NCBI GenBank assembly: GCA_001839685.1
Contig: MLAK01000839.1
Coordinates: forward strand, 1 to 56,976
DNA: 56,976 bases
Source: Tritrichomonas foetus
Lineage: Eukaryota > Parabasalia > Tritrichomonadida > Tritrichomonadidae
Direction of reading: 5' to 3'
Each line of letters opens with the position of its first letter. Within the stretch, counting starts at the first letter, position 1. Position numbers and translations under genes: made by a program. The notes below the pieces were generated by a model. The model made no database searches. It was not told the origin of the DNA and saw only the letters and a list, made by a program, of their open reading frames with translations. Shown here piece by piece: positions 38,861 through 51,400 of this stretch.

Positions 38861-40948
38861 CTAGATTTGTTCCACGACATTTGGTACATTATCTTTCTTT
38901 TTTTCGTCATGCTCCAGAATACTGCAGTTGATGTTAATATTAACATCCTCATGATTTGATCCATCGCTTAGCGTTTGCGCTTGAGCGAGGACTGAAGATC
39001 GCGGTGAAAATGGAAAACCAGACACCATTCTCGTCCTCTGTTCTGATTTTTGTCTCATTCTCAAAGCAAGAGGAAGGTCTGAAGAATGGAGGAAAACATC
39101 GTTTCCTTTCCGTCCAAGAGCAGAATTAACAGTCATGAAAGAAAGCCTGTTTGAATTCCTTTTTATTATTGCTAAACCTCCGTTTATAGTCAAAGTTGTA
39201 TTTGCTGCTAAACACTTAAAGTTTAGTGGAACTCTCATTGATTTTCCAGTTGATAATGGAGACAAAGGACCTGTTAACCCTGTTTTTGGTGGAACTGATC
39301 CCGAAGCTGTTTTGTTAAATGAACTTTTTTCTGAAGGTAGCAAAAGAATTTTTTCAGCTAGCTTTGGTAAATCTGAAACATTAACCCCATTTATTTGATT
39401 CTCTTTATTCATTTCATTTGAACTTCCATTCAGACTACTAGATGAAGCATTGAAGGAATTGGAATTTGAAGTCATGTTATCAAGCGGATTAGTTGGTGAT
39501 GGTGGTCTAGAAAGGCTGCTTCCATAATTCTGTCGTGGTGATGCTGGACCAAAATTTTTGGTTTGTTTGGACTGTTTCATGCTGCTGTTAAATGAGGCAT
39601 TTTCATTAAATAATATTGAATAGGCTTCATCGATTGTAATTCTATGGTTTGGGTTATACATTAGCATTCTTTTCATTACATCGAATAGCTCTTTGGGTAT
39701 TTTAGTCTTGAAACAGCTGGGACCAAGTTCTTTCATGTCTCTCAAAATTTGTTGAGTATCATTGAACATGATAGGTAGTTTTCCATATGCCATGAAGTAG
39801 ATTGTTACACCGAGACTCCAAATGTCGGATTTGAATATATCATGTGGTTCTCGTCGTAATACTTCAGGAGATGCATAAGCAGGTGAACATTTATAATTAA
39901 TGATAATATCGTGGTTGTTCGCAGAGCAGATTGAAATACCAAAATCTGCCAATTTCACACGCCCAAACTCATCGAACAGAATGTTTTGCGGCTTTATATC
40001 TATGTGCGCAATTTTTTGGGAATGTGCAAAATAAATTGCACTAACAAGTTGGCGAGCAACAGATATTAAACGGTGTCCTTTAAGTGCTCCATAAGTTTTC
40101 ACTTCATCTGCCAAAGATTTATTCACACAATATTCCAAAATTAAGAAGAAAAAATTTTTCTCAGTGAAATATTCATACATTCGAATGATGTGAGGATGAT
40201 CAAGTTTCAATAAAGCAGATACTTCGCTATCAAATGACTCCCAGGCAGAGTTGAGATTATAATCTGCCCCATTTTTTGGCTTTTTTGGAGGATCATCAAA
40301 ACTATTGCGTTTCGCCCGTTTTCTGCTTGAATGTTTGACTCGTTTGTTTCTCTCAGTGTGGGGAATATCATCGAGGTTTTTAAAATCAGGATCGCTAAAT
40401 GATTTGACTATTTCGTGTTTGGCGGGATTATATTTATCACTGATAATTTGGCCAATATGGCATCGTTGATGATTTTTCTGAGATTTGTTAATGTCATTGA
40501 CGCAGGGAGAGCACGCCATAAGTGCATTTTTGAGATTTATATTATCGATTACTCCTATGTCGTTACCATTTGCTATATTTGTACCGTTGCTGTTTTCGAT
40601 TACCTTAGTTTGTTGGGAAACACGTTTTTGTGAATCAACGAGCTGTTGATTTCCAGCGAATGAATTATTCAATCGATTTTGATCGTCCACATTGTTTGAT
40701 TGAATGATGTTTGAGTTTTCTGCGACATCTGGTGATTCACGGGCTAGTTTCATTTGATCTTCTTGTTGTTTATAGAAATCAAAATTGTCTGTAGCTTTGG
40801 GTCGAATTACTTTTGCCACAAACATTTTATTAAATTTTAATGATGTAACAATAAAAACTGAAGAATAGCCACCACTTCTAATGCATTCTCCAATAACGTA
40901 ATCGCGGATAATGGTCCCAGGAGGAATGTACAAATCTTTCTGCGACAT
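38861..40948 (-). CDS. CAMK-type protein kinase with HID catalytic loop and large N-lobe insert
   Basis: 695 aa. The Gly loop is R-S-G-G-Y-S-S-V (24-31) and the ATP lysine K46. A low-complexity insert of about 185 residues precedes helix alpha-C (E242 in 'SFDSEVSALLKL'). The catalytic loop reads HIDIKPQN (315-322), so the HRD arginine is Ile while the catalytic Asp317, Lys and Asn remain. DFG is at 335-337, followed by 'YKCSPAYASPEVL'. The domain ends near 440 and a Ser/Asn/Pro-rich tail of about 250 residues follows, with 'LPLALRMRQK' at 625-634. It should bind ATP and may be active, but its activation cannot use the usual HRD arginine. It is the clear paralogue of the kinase at 42856-44709, transcribed in the opposite direction. 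Confidence 0.94.
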   Translation of the reverse strand: MSQKDLYIPPGTIIRDYVIGECIRSGGYSSVFIVTSLKFNKMFVAKVIRPKATDNFDFYKQQEDQMKLARESPDVAENSNIIQSNNVDDQNRLNNSFAGNQQLVDSQKRVSQQTKVIENSNGTNIANGNDIGVIDNINLKNALMACSPCVNDINKSQKNHQRCHIGQIISDKYNPAKHEIVKSFSDPDFKNLDDIPHTERNKRVKHSSRKRAKRNSFDDPPKKPKNGADYNLNSAWESFDSEVSALLKLDHPHIIRMYEYFTEKNFFFLILEYCVNKSLADEVKTYGALKGHRLISVARQLVSAIYFAHSQKIAHIDIKPQNILFDEFGRVKLADFGISICSANNHDIIINYKCSPAYASPEVLRREPHDIFKSDIWSLGVTIYFMAYGKLPIMFNDTQQILRDMKELGPSCFKTKIPKELFDVMKRMLMYNPNHRITIDEAYSILFNENASFNSSMKQSKQTKNFGPASPRQNYGSSLSRPPSPTNPLDNMTSNSNSFNASSSSLNGSSNEMNKENQINGVNVSDLPKLAEKILLLPSEKSSFNKTASGSVPPKTGLTGPLSPLSTGKSMRVPLNFKCLAANTTLTINGGLAIIKRNSNRLSFMTVNSALGRKGNDVFLHSSDLPLALRMRQKSEQRTRMVSGFPFSPRSSVLAQAQTLSDGSNHEDVNININCSILEHDEKKKDNVPNVVEQI

Positions 40949-42820
40949 GAAAGAAGAAAGCAGATTTTCAAAAAAATAATTGGAGTGTATTGATTTAAAT
41001 GATTAATTTTCACAAAAAGTTAATGGAACTAATCAAATTTCTGTATATATAGATTTTTTTGCATAAGATAACTGGAAGGTATTAATAATCAATAGAAATA
41101 ATTAAGTCATAATTGAAAATTTGAATTGAATTGCTTTTGAAAAAAACTAATAAATCAAAGTATTTTTCAAATTGAATTGCCTCACAAATTTCTGTATTAC
41201 TATTGACATAATCATATTGAATAATCTTACCGGATTTTGTAAACTGCTTCACTGAAAGAAAAAAAAGTTTTGTGTTTATTCAAAATTGTGAAAAAAGTAA
41301 ACCATAGCGATTTAGAATTCTTTTCCTAAATCTCTTCAGGAAAAAGAAGAAATTATGAGTTTCTCTCATCAATTGTTTTCACTGTGGATGGTAAACATCA
41401 GAATAATCAGTATCTTATATTGTCAGTTGTTACAACAATTATTTTTAGATTACTTTAGATGAAGAATATTTCATCTGACCTAATTCAAGATTTTAATTTG
41501 TTAGTTTTGAATTGTTTGTATCCATTTCGAAATTGTATTGTTTATTTCGATCGAATAAAACTTTATTGAAAAAGTTCATATTATCATCTGATTTTGTATT
41601 AAATCATTTTGCCAACCATCTGATGGAAAAGATTGAATTTGTTCAAAAGTAGCAAGAAAATCTTTTATCATCAATTAATTAAGTTAATAAGTATATGATT
41701 GACATCATAGAAAATTATATTTGTCAAAAAAAAAAAAAATATTTGAGGAATGATTATTCGTAAATTTTTAAGTACTGAGAAGAAAATGTTTCTAATATAT
41801 GAGTTGTTGATTAAATAAAATGGATTGATCCTTCTAATAAAGAAAGAAAATAAATATCACGATTAATTTGTGATGAAATTTACAACATGACATAATGAGG
41901 TTCGTTTTCTAAATTATTGAAGAAAATGGAATAAATTTTTCCTCTTTGTTGATAAAATGATCTTATTTCAAATGTTCTGTAAATAATCGGAAATATATGA
42001 AAACCAAAATTCTATAGAAACCCACTGGGAAACTAGTTTGAAATTTCACTTGACATTGTTTTGAACAATCACAAGATTTTCATAGAAAAATAAAAAAATT
42101 TCTCAGAAAAAAAGTTCATGAACATTGAAAAACTCGAAGATATCAAGATTGATATGAACCCGAATATAATGGGACCAAAAAATAGAAATGAAATGATAAA
42201 TATCAGTTAAGAATATTTCATAAAAACTCCTCATCTCAAAAAATTAAAAGAGCTTATTTGAAAAAATAAAGTTTCAATTGACCAAAATTGAATAGCATGC
42301 AAAGTTTGAGAATATTCAACAGTTATAACAGTTAATGGTTCATAAACGGTAACTAGTATTGATTATTTTAGATGATTTTCCTAATAATACCAAAAATCGA
42401 TCACGAATAATTATTTCTATTTTTGTGATTCAGATATTGTGAAAGAAAATTGGAGTTACGTTTTGAAATGATTTATATGTGTATAGTAGGCATTGATAGT
42501 CTATTCATTTGAAAAATCACGTATTTACTAAAATAAATTTCCTCGGTCAGTGATGCATTAAAACGCATTGAAAAAATAATGCGCCTGAATACATATGAAT
42601 AAACTCTCTGAATTCTATAAATCAATCTGTGGAAATTTCATTGAATTTTCTATTATTTTTCAATTTCTTGATTTTTCAATGATTAGATTTGAAATTGAAA
42701 AAGGAACTTCCCTCAAAAATCTTACAGACTTAAGAAAAAATTTTATATCATCGAGAATTCCGTTCTGGTTTATTCTGAGATAGATGTCAATTGAAGCATT
42801 GAAATAATTCAATGCACAAA
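40949..42820. other. Divergent intergenic region between paralogous kinases
   Basis: About 1.9 kb of AT-rich DNA between two head-to-head kinase genes. It has an A13 run near 41730 and no coding frame I can support. I see no obvious sequence symmetry about its centre that would preserve the duplication boundary. Confidence 0.4.
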
Positions 42821-42827
42821 TCACTTT
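42821..42827 (+). promoter_or_regulatory. Initiator element TCACTTT
   Basis: TCACT with A 33 bases before the ATG at 42856; supports that ATG as the kinase start. Confidence 0.4.
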
Positions 42828-42855
42828 TTGTGAAAACGCCTGATAATTGATCAAT

Positions 42856-44709
42856 ATGTCTTTCATCGACACCAACAAAGACGGTCTCTTTATTAACGAA
42901 GGCACCATGGTTCGCGGCTATATTTTTGGTGAATGCATTGGGAAAGGTGGATACGCATCTGTGTTTAAAGTAAAATCAATCAAATTTCCGAATCTTGAAT
43001 TTGTTGCAAAAGTTGTCCTCCCTACTGCAACGGGAACTTTTCCTGATCTTGAAAAGGATTCAAATATAAACCCAGTTGAAGAAGGCCCAAATTTTGACAA
43101 CGGTCGTTACCAAAACCAAAAATTGTTTCAGAACGCAGAAAAAGCAGAACTAAGCATAAAAAATCAGTCAAATGAAGTGAATTTCGATTATCCTCATAGT
43201 CATAAAGGGTCGCCTTTCCTGGTGTCTCCTTACGCCGCAGATATGGATTATCAAGATAATAACGAAAATGTAAACAACATCCAAAAAGGAGACCTAATTG
43301 CGCAAAAGCAGGAAATTTCTAATTCAGCATTCGATCATCAATCCCATAAAAATCCTATATCACAAATAGCAAACGACGGCTCTCATTTCGATGTGAATGG
43401 CAATAGCATTTACGACTTCGTTAATGGACAGAATTCTCACTACAATTCGAATATCCCCTCTTTCACTCCGACGAAACACATTGCAAGCACCAAATCCAAT
43501 TTGATGGCGAATCCGGCCGTTTTGAAGACTCCAAGCCCCGTTCGAATTACCATTTCAAATCACCTTCGAAGTGCATCCAGCGTAGAAAGCCTAAATAGAA
43601 TATCCAAAAGAATTAATGTCTCTTTGGGCCCCAAAGCAGACGAGTATTCAAACCAAAAATCCAAGATTTACCAGGATTCATTGACACCCAAAAAGCCAGC
43701 ACCAAATGGACTGAAGGCTTGCAAAGCTTGGGAATCCTTTGATAGTGAGGTCAACGCCTTATTGAAACTCGATCATCCGCATATTATCAGAATGTATGAA
43801 TATTTTACAGAACAAAATTATTTCTTTGTCATTTTGGAATACTGCAGCAAAGGATCACTTGCGGATGAAGTCAAGAGGAACGGACCAATCAAAGGGCACA
43901 GATTGATCACACTGGCTCAGCAGTTAATAGGGGCAGTCGCCTATGCGCACTCACAGAAAATTGCACATAGGGACATAAAACCACAGAATATATTATTCGA
44001 CAATTTTGGAAGAATTAAATTGGCAGATTTTGGAATTTCGATCTGCAAGTCCTGCGATCATGATATTATCATGAACTACAAGTGCTCACCTGCATATGCA
44101 GCACCAGAAGTTCTAAGCCTCCAGCCCCATGATATTTTCAAATCTGATATTTGGAGCCTTGGTGTGACGCTTTTTTATATGGCTTCTGGTAAGCTTCCGT
44201 TTATTTACAGAGATACTCAGCAAATTTTACGTGATATGAGAACACTTGGACCTAGTTATCCAGTAGGTCAATCAATTCCACCAGATTTGTATGATATTAT
44301 TAAGAAAATGCTTACCTTTCATCCACACAATCGTATCAATATTGAAGATGCACAAAACATGATGTTTAATCGGTTAAATACAATAAAACTATCAGGAATT
44401 GGTCAGAATTTTAGCAATGTGTCGCTCAACGTAATACAAACAGCTGTTTCTTTTGACGTATCTAGGAAAATTCAACCAAATGGTGGAGATTCATTGCCAC
44501 CACTGGAAGTTGCTCCTTCCGCATCTGGATTGAGCGCATCAAGTTCACACACCAAAATATCAAGTAGGAATGTGACTGGATCAAGATTGGTGATTCTTCA
44601 AAAAACAAAAGTGGGAAACGAATCGGTAAAAACGAGCATGGAGTTGCCAATGGCATTGCGGATGAAGCCAAAGGCAGTTAACACTGATACAGCACGCAGG
44701 TTCAGTTGA
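42856..44709 (+). CDS. CAMK-type protein kinase with large N-lobe insert
   Basis: 617 aa from the ATG at 42856; the three upstream codons are open but lack an ATG. The Gly loop GKGGYASV is at 29-36 and the ATP lysine K52. A disordered insert of about 230 residues separates it from helix alpha-C ('SFDSEVNALLKLDHPHIIR'). The catalytic loop is HRDIKPQN (371-378), DFG is at 391-393, then 'YKCSPAYAAPEVL' and 'SDIWSLGVTLFYMASGKLPF'. All catalytic residues are present. The tail of about 115 residues contains 'LPMALRMKPK' (597-606) near its end, matching the motif in the divergent paralogue at 38861-40948. The two domains are closely similar from alpha-C onward; the inserts are not. Confidence 0.96.
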   Translation: MSFIDTNKDGLFINEGTMVRGYIFGECIGKGGYASVFKVKSIKFPNLEFVAKVVLPTATGTFPDLEKDSNINPVEEGPNFDNGRYQNQKLFQNAEKAELSIKNQSNEVNFDYPHSHKGSPFLVSPYAADMDYQDNNENVNNIQKGDLIAQKQEISNSAFDHQSHKNPISQIANDGSHFDVNGNSIYDFVNGQNSHYNSNIPSFTPTKHIASTKSNLMANPAVLKTPSPVRITISNHLRSASSVESLNRISKRINVSLGPKADEYSNQKSKIYQDSLTPKKPAPNGLKACKAWESFDSEVNALLKLDHPHIIRMYEYFTEQNYFFVILEYCSKGSLADEVKRNGPIKGHRLITLAQQLIGAVAYAHSQKIAHRDIKPQNILFDNFGRIKLADFGISICKSCDHDIIMNYKCSPAYAAPEVLSLQPHDIFKSDIWSLGVTLFYMASGKLPFIYRDTQQILRDMRTLGPSYPVGQSIPPDLYDIIKKMLTFHPHNRINIEDAQNMMFNRLNTIKLSGIGQNFSNVSLNVIQTAVSFDVSRKIQPNGGDSLPPLEVAPSASGLSASSSHTKISSRNVTGSRLVILQKTKVGNESVKTSMELPMALRMKPKAVNTDTARRFS

Positions 44710-44842
44710 GCTTTTTTATATTTATATTATATTTGTATTATATTTATAATTATAAAAGTATTCATGCAACAATTTCCTTTTTGATTTTCTTATCGATTTT
44801 TATTTTTATTTAAGATTTACTCCGATTTTCATGTTTATTTTA
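44710..44842. other. 3' region of kinase gene
   Basis: AT-rich with TATTTATA runs; leads into the minisatellite. Confidence 0.3.
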
Positions 44843-44982
44843 ATATTGATATTGATATTGATATTGATATTGATGTTGATGTTGATGTTGATATTGATGT
44901 TGATGTTGATATTGATGTTGATGTTGATATTGATGTTGATGTTGATATTGATGTTGATGTTGATATTGATGTTGATGTTGAT
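44843..44982 (+). repeat. TTGATA/TTGATG minisatellite, 6- and 18-bp units
   Basis: It begins as a 6-bp array (ATATTG, later GTTGAT) and becomes five perfect 18-bp units ATATTGATGTTGATGTTG at 44891-44980. It starts about 134 bases after the stop of the kinase gene. The Ser/Thr/Ile frame on the minus strand is a by-product of the repeat. Confidence 0.95.
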
Positions 44983-45445
44983 ATTTTTGTTGTTGTGTTT
45001 GTTTTAAATTTGTATCCAATCACTCGTAACTCAATATTAATATTAATAATTAACTCTTGTTTCTTTTTTTTGGAATCATAATTTTATGATGCACCTTTCA
45101 TATGATCCTTCGAGTGCATACATGATTTAGAAAAAATATCATTAATATCAGATATAACGAGCATCGGAATATATTGTATCACCACATTTTCAATTTTTTA
45201 ATTTTTCACAGCTTCTTCACAAATAAATCCCAATTTTGTTGACTTTTCGAGGAAATTTCTTTGAATTTTTTATATCGAAAGTGATCAAATTTGAATTAGA
45301 TCTATCGATGAAACATTTGAATTTTAGTTTTCAATATATTGGTCACAGGCATATCATCTTTTCTAACGAAATTTGTCTGACGAAAAATAAATTCATAGAT
45401 AAATTTATGTGATTTCTTTCAAAAGAAACTTTTTTCCATAAAAAA
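44983..45445. other. Upstream region of the Sel1-repeat gene
   Basis: AT-rich spacer without recognisable features. Confidence 0.3.
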
Positions 45446-45450
45446 TCACA
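45446..45450 (+). promoter_or_regulatory. Initiator-like element TCACA
   Basis: TCACA with its A 20 bases before the ATG at 45468. Confidence 0.35.
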
Positions 45451-45467
45451 CGCCCATTATTTTACGC

Positions 45468-48400
45468 ATGAAATCCCATGAAGTCGATCCATCCAATTAT
45501 GAAATCGAGTCTGAAGTCAACAAATCTACGCTAGGAGCCACGTATAAAGTTCGAAACAAGTCCACAGATAAAATGTACATATCCTTCATGTCGAATGAGC
45601 CATTTATCAACGATAAAACGCATCTTTCGTGGACGTCAATCGCTGAACAATTCGCAAATAAGCCGCATCCGAATTTAGTGAAGCTTGTTGGCTATTCATC
45701 AAATATTTTTCGCGGATCACAAAATCCAATGATTATAAACGAACTTTTGGAAATGAAAAAACTTTCGCATTACTTTTCAAACGGCCACAAATTTAGTAAT
45801 ACCCAGAAGCAAAAATTGATATTTGGAATTGTGAGTGGCTTGCGTTTGATTCACCAAAATGGAATAACACATAGAGAATTAACGCCATCAAGCATTTTCT
45901 TGAACAAAAGGATGAAACCAATTATTAGCAATTATTCTGCCTCTATTATTTATAATACTTTTTTGCTTACACATGTTTTCACTGATGATTCGTTGCCTTA
46001 CTATGCGCCAGAATCATTCAAAGATGGTGTATTCAATGAAAAAACTGATGTTTACTCTTTCGGCATTGTTTTGTATCAACTTTTGACAGGCGAAAAGCCG
46101 TATAGTGAATTAAAAGACAAGCAGTCATTAAAAGTCAAAGTTCCTGCTGGTTATCGTCCTGCCATTTTAATTTCACTTCCTTTTCAATTCCAAAAGATGA
46201 TTGAAAGGTGCTGTGATCAAGATCCAGCCCGAAGGCCAGACTTTGCTCGTCTTTCAGATCTTCTTTCAACTGAGCGGTACACCTTAGAAGGTGTTAATCA
46301 AAAATCTTATGATAAATATATCCGCAGAATTAGAAAAGTTGAACATAAATACGGAATAGTTAATGATTTTGATGATTTTGATGATTCGCCCACTCAAAAG
46401 GAAGCCGATTATGACTCCAGTGATGAAGAATTAGATGAAGAAGCAGAACTTGAACAAGAACTTGAAATGTACTCAATCGAAATAAGTGAACAATTGAAAG
46501 GAGATAATTTATTACTCTTTCAAAAAGCCCTCAAAAGAGATCCTGAAAGTTGCTATGTAGTATATAAAAAGTTGCTAAAAGGAAGAGACCGTTTTCCTTA
46601 TCATCTTGATGCATCAATGATTTTTCTGAAAATTGCAGCAGATTTAAATTATGACAAAGCAGTTGTCAAACTTGCCAATTTATTAAACACAGGGACAATT
46701 TTACCAACTGATTTAGAAACTGCTGCAAGTTATTATAAATTGAGTTCAGAAAATGGAAATATTGAATCATCAGTGAAATATGGAATCTTTTTGTTTGAAC
46801 ATAAGCATGAAATTGAAGAATCAAAGGAAATTTTTAAAGCTGCAATGGATGAAGGAAATTTAGACGCAAAATGTTACTATGCAAAGTGTATCGAAAATGA
46901 TGATTTTGACACAGCTTGTGATTTGTATGAAGAAGCTGCACAAGAAGGAAATGTAATTGGACTCGAAAATTATGAAAGAACTCATCAAGAACCACCTTTT
47001 AATCCACAACTCATTTTGAATTATGCGAAATTGATCGAAAATGAAAACTCGAAATATGCAATAGATATTTATAAACGTGTTGCTGATTTTGGCGATATTG
47101 AAGGAAGTGTTGGTTATGGAAGAATGCTTGAAAAAGGTGATAATACAATGAAACCGAATTTAGAACTGGCTGCAAACTTTTATTTAATGGCAGCAAGCAT
47201 GGATAGTCCATCTGGTAATTATAATTATGGAAGAGTTCTTCAGTATGGAATTGGCGTTCGAAAAGATATTCAATTGGCTTGCAATTATTTCTTAAAAGGC
47301 GCAATCCTTGGTGATGCTGATGCAATGACAAGTTTTGGAAAGATGTTGGAATCAGGAATATTTCCAACCCATACGAGCTCCAACGACTCTAATGACGTAA
47401 ACTTGACAAGTAATATAAATTCAGATGAGTCAGGTGATGTAGTAGTGATCGATAAAAAGAATTGTGTTGATGAAGCTGCCAAATATTATCGATTAGCGGC
47501 AGATTCTGGAAATGCAACTGGTATGGAAAATTATGCTCGTTTCTTAGAACTTGGTTGCTCAACTGTGATTCCAAAAAATATCAATGAAGCTGCACGATTT
47601 TATAAAATGGCTGCAGATCATGGAAACAGCAATGGAATGTTCAATATTGCACGAATGCTTCAAGATGGAATTGGAACAACTAAAAATTTGATTCTAGCAT
47701 TTAAATACTTCATGAAAGCAAGTGAAGCCGGTAATACTCGTGCAATGAATTCTACTGGATTCATGTTGAAGAATGGTTTTGGTACAGTACAAAATGATGT
47801 TGATGCAATTAGGTATTTTAAGCTTGGCGCCAAAAGTGGAAATCCAATTGCAATGAACAATTATGCCGAAATGCTTGAAGCCGGTCGTGGTGTTCATAAA
47901 AACATGTTAAAAGCATTAAAATATTACAAGTTAGCAGCAAAAATGAAGAATCCAAATGCAATGAACAGTTATGGACGATTCATTGAAAACGGATTCGGTG
48001 TTACTCGAAATCTTGAAGAAGCAATTGAGCTGTATAAACAAGCAGCTCTTGCTAGAAACCCTGATGCTTTGTATAACTATGCAAGAATGCTTGAAACTGT
48101 AATCAAAGACTATCCGGCGTGCGTTGATTATTATAAGAAAGCTGCAATGGCACGAGTTCCACTTGCAATGAAAAGATACTCACAGATTCTTGAAAATGGT
48201 GAATATGAAACTAAGCGTGATATTGAAAATGCAGTAAAATTCATTAAATTTACTGCAGATGCAGGTGATATAGATTACATGGAAAAAATTGCATTAATTT
48301 ATGAAGAAGGTAAATATGTTAAACAAGATCTTCGACAATCTGCAAGATATTATAGAATGGCTGCTGAAAATCAAAAGCAAACATCGATTTTCAAATATGC

Positions 48401-51400
48401 TTTCATGCTTGAAAATGGTATTGGTGTACCAAAGAATATTTCAGAATGCATGAAACTTTATAAGAAAGCAGCAGATCTTGGAAATGTTGAAGCAATGAAT
48501 AAATATGCAAATCTTGCTGAAGAAAAGAAAGATTTCGATGAAGCAGTGAAATATTACTGTGAAGCATCAACACTACAAAGTCCAATTTCAACTTATCATT
48601 ATGGAAGATGTTATGAAGAAGGAATTGGTATTCAAGTAAACATGGAAAGTGCTGCGCAACTTTACAAAAAGGCAGCAGATCTTGGTTGCGTTGAAGGAAT
48701 GTTGCACTATGCACTTTGCTTGACAAAAGGTGCAGGAGTCACAAAGAATATGGTTGTTGCTTATAAATATTTCCGCGCTGCAAGCGATAAAGGAAGTATT
48801 GAAGCAACGACTAAAGTAGCAATAGCACTGAAACATGGTGTTGGTGTTAGCAAAGATATTGAAGAAGCAGCTTTATTGTTTAAACAAGGAGCAGAAGCAG
48901 GTAATCCAGTTTCTATGCTTAATTATGGATCAATTCTTGAGACTGATAATAAAATTGACGAAGCTATCATGTACTACAGAAAAGCAGCTGATCAAAATGT
49001 TGTTGGTGCCTATTTCGCACTTGCAAACCTTCTTGAAGCTATCTTCAAATCTAAAAATGATACTACATCTGATTTCAAATATAATGTTTCTGCTGAAGTT
49101 GAAGAAAAAATTAATATGAACGAAATTATTAGTTTGTATAAACTTTCTGCTGATAAAGCAAATAATGTTGAAGGTATGATTAAATATGTAGAATTGATTC
49201 CAGATGAAGATGATAAAGATGATATTATTAAGATGGAATATTTATCAAAAGCGAGTGAATTAAAGGATTATGGAGCAACATTCAAGCTTGGTCAGCTATT
49301 AGAAAAGCATGGAGATAAGGATAAAGCCTTAAAATGTTACAAAATTAGTAGTGAACATGAATATGCACCAGCTTATCAACATTATGCAAGATTGTCGCAT
49401 GATAATGAAATTAAAGAGAAATATTTCAAATTGAGTGCAGACGTTTCAAACGACATGGTGTCGGCTTATGAATATGCTAAAATCATGAAAGATAGGCGAA
49501 GATCAATGAATGTTGAATATTTAAAGATCAGTGCAGAAAGTGGAATTTTAAATGCCATCATGGACTATGCACAAGTCCTTGAAGAAGATTCAAAAATCGA
49601 TGAAAGTAAGAAATTCTATAAAATTGCAGCCGATAAAGGGGACTTAAAAGCTATGTTGATTTTTGCAGAATATTCAGAATCAATTAAAAATAACGCTGAC
49701 ACACTAAAATATTATAAAATGGCATCAGATAAAGGTGATCCTATTGGAATGTTCAAATACGGAGAATCTCTAGAAAAGAACAAGAAATTCGAATCTGCAA
49801 TGATTTTATTCAATAAAAGTTCTGCTTTAAATGTCAGTGATGCATTTGTTGGAATAGGACGACTTTATGAAAATGGAAATGGTGTTCGAAAGAATTATAA
49901 TGATGCTTTCGAGAATTATAAAAAAGCAGCGGATCTTGGAAATCCAGAAGCACACTGGAATCTTGGTCGTTTTTATGAAAATGGAATTGAACCAGTAAAA
50001 GCTGATTTAGAAGAAGCTTTTAAACAGTATAAAAAATCCGCAAAAGATGGAAATGTTCAAGGATTAACCGATTATGCTCGCTGTTTACTTAATGGAACTG
50101 GAATTCCTGAGAAAAATGAAATGAAAGCATTAAAATATTATAAAATACTTTGTCAGAAGGGTGACCAACGTGCAATGTATCATGCAGCTACAATTCTTAT
50201 AAAGAGTGATAATATTGAAGACAAGAAAGAAGCTGTACAACTTTTTAAAGCTGCTTCAGATCTTGGTGACATTGATGCAATGTTTGAATTTGCCTGTTTG
50301 TTAAAGAGTGGAGTTAAGTCTCAAGTTTTGCTTCGAAATCGAAGAATGGCTGCTAAAATATTCAAAATGTGTGCAGATATGAAACATTCTGCTGCAATGC
50401 TGAAATATTCAATAATGGCTGATAAAGGAATAGGTGTTCCTCGAAATAAAGCTGAATCAATTCAATATTTGAAACTTGCAGCTGATTATGGAAATTCGAA
50501 AGCGATCATAAAATATGTTCAATATTTAAGAAATGAAGGAAGACTTGATGAATCATTAAAATATTTAAATATATTGTTAGAATCAGAAAATCTGAAAGAT
50601 AGAATTTCCGTGATGAATCTAATTGCTGAAGTTACAAACGAAATGCACCATCATTCAGAAGCAGCCCAAATATTCAAAGAAAATGCAGATCATGGTAATA
50701 TCGAAGCAATGATTAATTATGCAAAAATGGCTGCGCAAGGAACAGGTATTGAACAAGATAAAAGAGAAGCTGCTTCATATTATAGAAAAGCAGCAGATCT
50801 TGGAAATGTCATTGGAATGCTTGAATACGCAAAACTAAGTCAACATGGCTTTAATTATGATGAAGAAAATGAAAATAATTCTTCCACTAACCTTCCTCTG
50901 AATAGAAAATCAGATGGTGCAAATAGTAGTGGCAGTTTCTCACTTGGTGATCCATCATCTTCACTTCTTTCATTAGGTAGAGCACTCTCTAGTGGTTTCA
51001 TATTCTTAGGTAATCATGCAGAATTAAACGAATCTGCACAATACTTCAAGAAAGCTGCAGACCTTGGAAACAGTGAAGCTATGTATAATTATGCCAAAAT
51101 GTGTGCACGAGGTCTTGGTGTTGATCAAAATGTGACTGAAGCATTTAATTACTATATGCTTGCAAGTGACTTAGGTGACTACAAAGCAATGAGGCACGCA
51201 GCAAAGATGCTCCAAGATGGAACAGGAATTGGTCAAAACCTGGCAAGAGCTGAAATATTGTACCAAAAAGCAGCAAAACATGGAAATGATCCATATTCGA
51301 TGTATGCATTTGCAACAATTCTTGAAAAGAAAGAGTCGTTTGGACGTTCAGCAAGGTATTATAAAATGGCTGCTGATAAAGGTGTTATTGAAGCAAATGT

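Noticed and set aside
42595..42783. 62-codon ATG frame upstream of the kinase at 42856
   Set aside because: AT-rich spacer translation without initiator; lies in the kinase promoter region.
44835..45023. Ser/Thr/Ile repeat peptide
   Set aside because: By-product of the TTGATA/TTGATG array.
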